Below, piece by piece: positions 6,501-9,957 of a DNA stretch of 9,957 nucleotides. Positions within the stretch are counted from its first letter, which is position 1. Each line of letters starts with the position of its first letter. The notes below the pieces were generated by a model, which worked only from the letters and a program-made list of their open reading frames with translations, made no database searches and had not been told where the DNA came from. The stretch is from an uncultured Ruminococcus sp. (lineage in GTDB: Bacteria > Bacillota > Clostridia > Oscillospirales > CAG-272), in contig CAJKRH010000059.1 of the NCBI GenBank assembly GCA_905202255.1, forward strand, positions 1 through 9,957. Direction: 5' to 3'. A program made the position numbers and the translations under genes.

Positions 6501-6620
6501 ACATTTGAAAAACAAAGTGTCACTATACTTTCCATCAACAAACACTTCGTGGAATATTTTTTGAAATCCGATATAATAAAATCACAAAAACACTTTTGAA
6601 TACTTTGAGGAGGGCAAAAA

Positions 6621-7712
6621 ATGTCTGTTGGTTCTACAATTAAGCGTTTGCGCCGCGAGAAAAATATCACGCAAGAACAGCTTGCCGAATATCTGGGCAT
6701 CACATCGCGCGCAATTTCACAGTGGGAGTGCGGTCGCACCGCTCCTGACATTTCGCAACTACCCGCGCTCTGTCATATTTTTGATGTTTCGTCTGATGTT
6801 CTGCTTGGAATTGATGTCGAAAAGAATAACGAGAAAATAAAAAAATATCTAAATGACGCCGCTGAGTTGGGCTGTCAAGGAAAGCGGGCGGAGCGTACCG
6901 CGCTTCTACGCGAGGCAAGCAAAAAGTTTCCTCGAGATTATAAAATAATGAATAGCCTTGCTGATTCACTGGTATGTGAATATTCCCGAAAGGGCATAAA
7001 AGAATACGATGAGGTTTTTGAACTATGCAATCGAATTCTTTCGGAATGTACCGATAGCATTACGCGATACGAGGCAATTGATACTCTTGGAATCGCTTAC
7101 GGATATGCCGGCAAAAAAGACGAAATGCTGAATTTGGCTAAAGAGATGCCTCGCGCTCATTTTTCATATGAAAACTTTATGATGTACCGTTGGAATGGTG
7201 ATGCTGACTTTGAAGAATTTCAAGGCTATCTATCTTTTTTAATTTACCATACGGCTGAAATGATTGAACTTGCGGCTGCTCAAAAGCACGATGATGGAGA
7301 ATTTATTTATCCACTTGAAGATAGAATTCATTTATGGAAAACAGAAGTAGATTTTCTTGAATTGCTTTTTCCGGACGGTGATTTTCAAATCAAAGCTCAG
7401 CTTGGTGAAGCTGCTTGCAGCTTTTTGTATACTGCATATCTGAGGCAGCAGAACTACGAAGAAGTGTGGAAATGGTTAGAAAAAGGTGCGGATTTTGCAA
7501 TTCATATGGACACCTATCATTTTGACGCTGTACATACCTCGCCCATTCTTCGCGGATATTCAAGCGGCGGCTGGATCATGGAAGCCGAAGGTAATCGGTC
7601 GCAATCTATGCTTAATTGGTTAACAACCGATGATGAGGTTGCTGCTTTGCGTTCAGACGCGCGTTATGAAGTGATTGTTGACCGCTTAAAAACAGTTGCA
7701 AAAAAGCCGTAA
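6621..7712 (+). CDS. XRE-family helix-turn-helix regulator with a C-terminal helical repeat domain
   Basis: This is a 363-residue cytoplasmic DNA-binding regulator. Residues 5-62 form a Cro/C1-type helix-turn-helix: IKRLRREKNITQEQLAEYLG, then the recognition helix around SRAISQWECGRTAPD, closing with LPALCHIFDVSSDVLLG. The remaining 300 residues look all-helical, with paired-helix character suggesting TPR-like repeats, and end in a block around WLTTDDEVAALRSDARYEVIVDRLK. This layout is common in Clostridia, where such proteins may sense a peptide or protein partner, but I cannot name a ligand. AGGAGG stands 7 nt before the ATG. The gene is clearly more AT-rich than its neighbours and prefers codons such as GCT, GGT and GAA, which suggests horizontal acquisition. 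The long leader with repeated AAGTGT/ACACTT motifs hints at self-regulation. Confidence 0.9.
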   Translation: MSVGSTIKRLRREKNITQEQLAEYLGITSRAISQWECGRTAPDISQLPALCHIFDVSSDVLLGIDVEKNNEKIKKYLNDAAELGCQGKRAERTALLREASKKFPRDYKIMNSLADSLVCEYSRKGIKEYDEVFELCNRILSECTDSITRYEAIDTLGIAYGYAGKKDEMLNLAKEMPRAHFSYENFMMYRWNGDADFEEFQGYLSFLIYHTAEMIELAAAQKHDDGEFIYPLEDRIHLWKTEVDFLELLFPDGDFQIKAQLGEAACSFLYTAYLRQQNYEEVWKWLEKGADFAIHMDTYHFDAVHTSPILRGYSSGGWIMEAEGNRSQSMLNWLTTDDEVAALRSDARYEVIVDRLKTVAKKP

Positions 7713-7740
7713 TTTTTCACCCTGCCTCTCGCGGGCTTTT
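7702..7740 (+). terminator. Weak terminator-like stem overlapping the regulator stop codon
   Basis: AAAAGCC (7702-7708) can pair with GGCTTTT (7734-7740) across a large 25-nt loop. The hairpin at 7807-7834 is much stronger and more likely does the work. Confidence 0.25.
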
Positions 7741-7806
7741 CTTTGCTTCCTCCGCCGCAGATTTTGAATCGTGTAACATCGTGACAGTTGCTTTTTTATT
7801 GACCGC

Positions 7807-7834
7807 AAAAATGCTCCCTCGCGGGAGCATTTTT
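7807..7834. terminator. Bidirectional intrinsic terminator between convergent genes
   Basis: AAAAATGCTCCC (7807-7818) pairs perfectly with 7823-7834 around a TCGC loop. A-runs and T-runs on the two sides make it usable both by the plus-strand regulator (stop at 7712) and by the minus-strand small protein gene (stop at 7846). Confidence 0.92.
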
Positions 7835-7845
7835 TATTTTCGCTT

Positions 7846-8169
7846 TTAATAATTTATTATATAGTGCACCAGTATCGTGCGTACTTTGCCGCCGGATTCG
7901 AGGTCGGGAGCCGTAATTATCGCGCCGCCAAGACTCATCAGCTCTGAAGCCTCCATCTCGTCTATATTGCAACGGAATATCACGCGGCTATCGGCAAAAA
8001 CGATAAAAACACCGTCTCTGATATTGAAGCCGCCCTCTCTGCCGATGATAATATCGGTATCGTCTATTCTCTCCACGGCATAACGCAATCTCCTGCGTGC
8101 TATATTCTCCGCCATTGCACGGCGGAAAGCAGGCGTTCCCTCCTTCGGCTTCCTTCCGAAAAGTCCCAT
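7846..8169 (-). CDS. Hypothetical protein, 107 residues
   Basis: I do not recognise this protein by name. From the ATG at 8169 it has 107 residues, no signal peptide and no membrane segment. The N-terminal half is basic and helical (RRAMAENIARRRLRYAVERID). The C-terminal half is beta-rich (IIIGREGGFNIRDGVFIVFA, then VIFRC) and ends with SGGKVRTILVHYIINY. It looks like a small soluble alpha-beta domain that may bind a nucleotide, nucleic acid or a protein partner, but that is a guess from composition only. The start at 8169 is preferred over an ATG at 8256 because GAGGAG lies 8 nt upstream and an extended -10 promoter lies between the two. It diverges from the M23 peptidase gene and ends at the shared terminator at 7807-7834. 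Confidence 0.75.
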   Translation of the reverse strand: MGLFGRKPKEGTPAFRRAMAENIARRRLRYAVERIDDTDIIIGREGGFNIRDGVFIVFADSRVIFRCNIDEMEASELMSLGGAIITAPDLESGGKVRTILVHYIINY

Positions 8170-8177
8170 ATACTCCG

Positions 8178-8183
8178 CTCCTC
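8178..8183 (-). promoter_or_regulatory. Ribosome binding site that decides the start of the 107-residue protein
   Basis: GAGGAG on the minus strand lies 8 nt upstream of the ATG at 8169. The in-frame ATG at 8256 would place the candidate promoter (8199-8227) inside the coding region. Confidence 0.6.
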
Positions 8184-8198
8184 TCGCTTTTTTTCTAT

Positions 8199-8227
8199 AT
8201 TTTATCATATCTTTTCCGAAAAATCCA
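8199..8227 (-). promoter_or_regulatory. Candidate promoter of the 107-residue protein gene
   Basis: On the minus strand the -10 box is TAAAAT (8204-8199), preceded by TGA as an extended -10. The -35 position 17 bp upstream reads TGGATT, only three of six to consensus. The same extended -10 form precedes the GH28 gene. Confidence 0.4.
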
Positions 8228-8306
8228 TACCGTTTTGAAATTTTGCCGCGGCTCACAGGGTAATATTTTCATTCTCTCAAAATATAATAATACAGAATGT
8301 AAAATC

Positions 8307-8315
8307 AGGAGGGGG
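8307..8315 (+). promoter_or_regulatory. Very strong ribosome binding site that decides a TTG start
   Basis: AGGAGGGGG lies exactly 7 nt before the TTG at 8323. It selects that codon even though no ATG or GTG occurs near. A -10-like TATAAT lies at 8283-8288, without a clear -35 box. Confidence 0.8.
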
Positions 8316-8322
8316 AAAGGTA

Positions 8323-9339
8323 TTGTTTTCATCAAAAAAATACCGTACCGTGAAAGGAATATGCCTTATTCTGGCACTGACGATATGTGCGGTTTATATA
8401 TCGGGAGCATCTCCGCGCGGCATAAGCCTGCAAACAGGTGCCGACGGCAAAAGCTATATCAAATGGGTCGACTTCGGCATAACGGAAGCGGCGCTTTCCG
8501 ATGCCGTCCGCCTCGGGATAAAAAGTCATGACGAAGGGCATGCTTTCGGCATGACGGAGCTGCTCGCTTATCTCGGCGCGCGGTACGGCGGCGACTTTTC
8601 CCGCTATAAAAAAGCCGATATGGAGAGCGCATATTCTTCTCTCTCGGAGGATACCGCATGTTTTGACTCCATGAAATATTATTCATATTATAAAGAAGCC
8701 TACGGCGCCGTGCTCTCGGGCTGGCTCGGCGAATATTCCGTATACGAGAAGAAAGACGGCGGCTATACATACACGGAAAAATACGGTCTAAAGGTTTTTT
8801 CGCCGATAGCCTCGGGTTTTTCATACAGTGATTATGATGATTTCGGTGCCGCGCGCTCTTTCGGTTATCGCCGCCGCCATCTCGGGCATGATATGCTCGG
8901 CAGTATCGGCACGCCGATAATCGCCGTCGAATCCGGTTATGTGGAAGCCGTCGGTTGGAACCGTTACGGCGGCTGGCGCATAGGCATACGGAGTTTTGAC
9001 GGCAAGAGGTACTATTATTATGCCCACCTGCGGCGCAACCATCCTTATGCCGATATGTATGAGGGAAAAATCGTCACCGCAGGCGATGTGATAGGTTATC
9101 TCGGCATGACCGGCTACAGCAGTGAGGAGAACAAAAACAATATCAATGTTCCGCATCTGCATATCGGCTTGCAGCTTATTTTCGATGTCTCGCAAAAGGA
9201 CGGTACAAATCAGATATGGATAGATATGTATGAGATAACGAAATTCCTCTCGAAATACCGTAGCAAGGTTTACTACGACAAGGAAAAAGGGGAATATCTG
9301 CCCGTAAATCCGATGACGGATTTTTCTCTGCCGGATTGA
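8323..9339 (+). CDS. Membrane-anchored M23-family metallopeptidase
   Basis: This predicted zinc endopeptidase probably cuts peptidoglycan cross-bridges outside the membrane. Of 338 residues, 11-28 form a single hydrophobic segment after a basic start (KKYRTVKG), a signal anchor or uncleaved signal. Residues 45-155 are a family-specific domain starting KWVDFGITEAALSDA. The M23 (LytM-like) domain spans about 160-310. Zinc ligands are complete: HLGHD (H186, D190) and the second His of HLHIG (H280). H235 (YYYAHL) and H278 match the catalytic histidines. The enzyme therefore looks active, unlike degenerate SpoIIQ-type relatives. I know this layout, with RSFGYRRRHLGHDMLG and IAVESGYVEAVGWN blocks, as a conserved clostridial protein of unclear role, perhaps in envelope remodelling or sporulation. 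Translation starts at TTG, which usually lowers output, offset here by an excellent ribosome binding site. Confidence 0.92.
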   Translation: MFSSKKYRTVKGICLILALTICAVYISGASPRGISLQTGADGKSYIKWVDFGITEAALSDAVRLGIKSHDEGHAFGMTELLAYLGARYGGDFSRYKKADMESAYSSLSEDTACFDSMKYYSYYKEAYGAVLSGWLGEYSVYEKKDGGYTYTEKYGLKVFSPIASGFSYSDYDDFGAARSFGYRRRHLGHDMLGSIGTPIIAVESGYVEAVGWNRYGGWRIGIRSFDGKRYYYYAHLRRNHPYADMYEGKIVTAGDVIGYLGMTGYSSEENKNNINVPHLHIGLQLIFDVSQKDGTNQIWIDMYEITKFLSKYRSKVYYDKEKGEYLPVNPMTDFSLPD

Positions 9340-9357
9340 TGGCGGTGAGAGTGGCGG

Positions 9358-9376
9358 ATGCGACCGATGGTCGCAT
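9358..9376 (+). terminator. Hairpin after the peptidase gene, possible terminator
   Basis: ATGCGACC (9358-9365) pairs with GGTCGCAT (9369-9376) around a GAT loop, 19 bases after the stop codon. The nearest T-run (9395-9401) begins 18 nt further on, so this is not a textbook terminator. Confidence 0.3.
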
Positions 9377-9407
9377 GCCGGATGCTCAAAGATGCTTTTT
9401 TATCGTA

Positions 9408-9425
9408 CTTTTCGTTAGTGAAAAG
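9408..9425. repeat. Short inverted repeat CTTTTC/GAAAAG
   Basis: CTTTTC (9408-9413) and GAAAAG (9420-9425) flank a 6-nt loop. The core CTTTTCGTT recurs at 9919-9927 on the far side of the MITE and RNA. Confidence 0.35.
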
Positions 9426-9458
9426 CGCGAGAATAAGGATTTATCTTTATCTAAGGTA

Positions 9459-9510
9459 ACACCTCATCCGTCGCGGTAACCCGCGCCACCTTCTCCCACT
9501 GGAGAAGGCT
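9459..9510. repeat. Left arm of the MITE
   Basis: Order: 14-bp tip, a 12-nt mini-hairpin GCGG-TAAC-CCGC (9473-9484), then the 26-nt CCTTCTCC/GGAGAAGG hairpin block. Confidence 0.8.
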
Positions 9511-9621
9511 TGCCAAGCTTGCTAGCAAGATTTTCTACACATTCTTGTACTTCGCCATTTGACGAAAGACTATCAAATTCGTCAAGGTATATTTCGCTTG
9601 AGAAAAATTTGACATTTCGCC

Positions 9622-9672
9622 AGCCTTCTCCAGTGTGAGAAGGTGGCAGCCGCAGGCTGACGGATGAGGTGT
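9622..9672. repeat. Right arm of the MITE
   Basis: Order, inward to outward: a 26-nt hairpin block with one mismatch to the left arm, an 11-nt mini-hairpin AGCC-GCA-GGCT (9648-9658), then the 14-bp tip. The mini-hairpin has the same position as on the left but an unrelated sequence. Confidence 0.8.
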
Positions 9673-9685
9673 CGCCATTTGTGTA

Positions 9686-9714
9686 TTGCAAAGCAAACCC
9701 CATCTCGCTATGTT
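9686..9714 (+). promoter_or_regulatory. Candidate promoter of the structured RNA
   Basis: TTGCAA (9686-9691), a 17-bp spacer and TATGTT (9709-9714). Transcription would start near 9720. The promoter begins 13 bp after the end of the MITE. Confidence 0.45.
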
Positions 9715-9719
9715 CGCAC

Positions 9720-9915
9720 CCAGACACGCACCCAAACTTCAACCGCGAGGTTCGCCGTAGTCCGACATGGCACAGCAGTAAATCCGAGTCGGCGCTTGAG
9801 CGTTTCGAGCCTGTAGCCGTGACTATGCTATAGTTGGACGGTCGGGGAAGTGTGTTCGCACCGGTCGCCGCGAGGCGACAGAAGGAGATTAAAAGAGGAA
9901 TGCCTTCCTCTTTTT
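9720..9915 (+). ncRNA. Probable structured non-coding RNA (possibly raiA-motif class)
   Basis: About 196 nt from the predicted start to the terminator, with no credible reading frame on this strand. Helices visible in order: CCGAC (9762-9766) with GTCGG (9788-9792); GCTTG (9794-9798) with CGAGC (9806-9810); CCGT...ACGG enclosing ACTAT/ATAGT (about 9817-9840); GTG-TTCG-CAC (9852-9861), a UUCG tetraloop hairpin; GTCGCC-GCGA-GGCGAC (9864-9879), a perfect stem with a GNRA tetraloop; and a terminator stem (9891-9914) with a T-run. UUCG and GNRA loops beside an intrinsic terminator are hallmarks of a folded RNA. It is not tRNA, tmRNA, RNase P or SRP RNA by their conserved motifs. Length and clostridial context suit the raiA motif, but I cannot confirm this by reading. 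The 5' end is uncertain. Confidence 0.6.
9891..9915 (+). terminator. Intrinsic terminator of the structured RNA
   Basis: AAAAGAGGAA (9891-9900) pairs perfectly with TTCCTCTTTT (9905-9914) around a TGCC loop. The right arm runs into a T-tract ending at 9915. Confidence 0.85.
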
Positions 9916-9924
9916 GTCCTTTTC

Positions 9925-9950
9925 GTTCTTTTCGGACAAGCGAAAAGAAC
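9925..9950. repeat. Perfect 10-bp inverted repeat after the RNA terminator
   Basis: GTTCTTTTCG (9925-9934) and CGAAAAGAAC (9941-9950) flank a GACAAG loop. It may be a second hairpin that reinforces termination or the start of the next regulatory region; the window ends 7 bases later. Confidence 0.55.
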
Positions 9951-9957
9951 TCTGAAA

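Larger units (their letters stand above)
9459..9672. mobile_element. MITE-like element, 214 bp, with long terminal inverted repeats
   Basis: The ends are ACACCTCATCCGTC (9459-9472) and its exact reverse complement (9659-9672). Inside them, 9485-9510 and 9622-9647 are 26-bp inverted copies with one mismatch. Each arm also folds on itself through CCTTCTCC/GGAGAAGG (9489-9508, and 9624-9643 with one mismatch). The 111-bp centre (9511-9621) encodes no transposase but has further dyads: CTTGCTAGCAAG (9518-9529) and TTGACGAA/TTCGTCAA (9559-9585). I know elements with CCTCATCCGTC ends and a CCTTCTCC-type hairpin as abundant short repeats in gut Firmicutes. No clear target-site duplication is visible. 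It was probably moved by a transposase encoded elsewhere. Confidence 0.85.

Noticed and set aside
6382..6564. 60-codon plus-strand frame before the XRE gene
   Set aside because: It runs through the promoter at 6472-6500, has no ribosome binding site and its composition is unlike a protein.
8170..8256. N-terminal extension of the 107-residue protein to the ATG at 8256
   Set aside because: It would place the likely promoter and ribosome binding site inside the gene, and there is no good site upstream of 8256.
9459..9472. Target-site duplication around the MITE
   Set aside because: The bases next to the two ends (CTAAGGTA on the left, CGCCATTT on the right) do not match, so none is claimed.
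9459..9672. CRISPR-like repeats
   Set aside because: The repeats are inverted and only two, with no spacer array and no cas genes.
9464..9742. 92-codon minus-strand frame starting at TTG
   Set aside because: It runs through the inverted repeats of the MITE and into the RNA gene, lacks a ribosome binding site, and a second frame is also open there.
9720..9915. T-box, cobalamin riboswitch, RNase P, SRP or tmRNA
   Set aside because: Their conserved core motifs were looked for on both strands and are not present. Short partial matches such as GGGGAAG do not extend.

Overview
The window most resembles an anaerobic, low-to-mid GC Gram-positive of class Clostridia (Oscillospiraceae-like or a related uncultured gut lineage). 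The signs are strong AGGAGG-type ribosome binding sites, sigma-A promoters with extended -10 boxes, a TIGR04086/DUF3792-type membrane protein, an M23 peptidase of a type I know from Clostridia, and a small inverted-repeat element of a kind common in gut Firmicutes. The placement comes from reading the sequence and was not tested by a search.

Left third, minus strand (about 50-3930): a two-gene operon for sugar or phosphoester metabolism. A 965-residue cytoplasmic GH28-type beta-helix protein with a long N-terminal extension is followed by a PHP-family phosphatase (HisK-like). Its promoter reads TAGACA-17-TAAAAT with an extended -10. Two identical 13-bp direct repeats lie just upstream and look like an activator site. 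A strong bidirectional hairpin (3977-4012) separates this operon from a small four-helix membrane protein (4058-4477, minus).

Middle, plus strand (4555-6190): a near-consensus promoter drives a monocistronic Gfo/Idh/MocA oxidoreductase that contains a four-cysteine cluster, and a good terminator ends it. A stand-alone tRNA-Glu(CTC) unit with its own promoter and terminator follows.

Accessory-looking patch (6190-7712): about 430 bases without a convincing gene, holding hairpins and a good promoter, lead into an XRE-type helix-turn-helix regulator. This gene is visibly more AT-rich and uses different codons from its neighbours, which suggests later acquisition.

Right third (7713-9957): a bidirectional terminator, then a short unrecognised protein on the minus strand diverging from a membrane-anchored M23 metallopeptidase that uses a TTG start. 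After the peptidase come a 214-bp MITE-like element (9459-9672) with structured arms and then, directly adjacent, a probable structured non-coding RNA (about 9720-9915, plus). The RNA has its own promoter, a UUCG and a GCGA tetraloop hairpin, and an intrinsic terminator. I consider it the most interesting object here. It may belong to the raiA-motif class, but I cannot prove that from sequence alone. A minus-strand reading frame runs open through both the element and the RNA and is easily mistaken for a gene.
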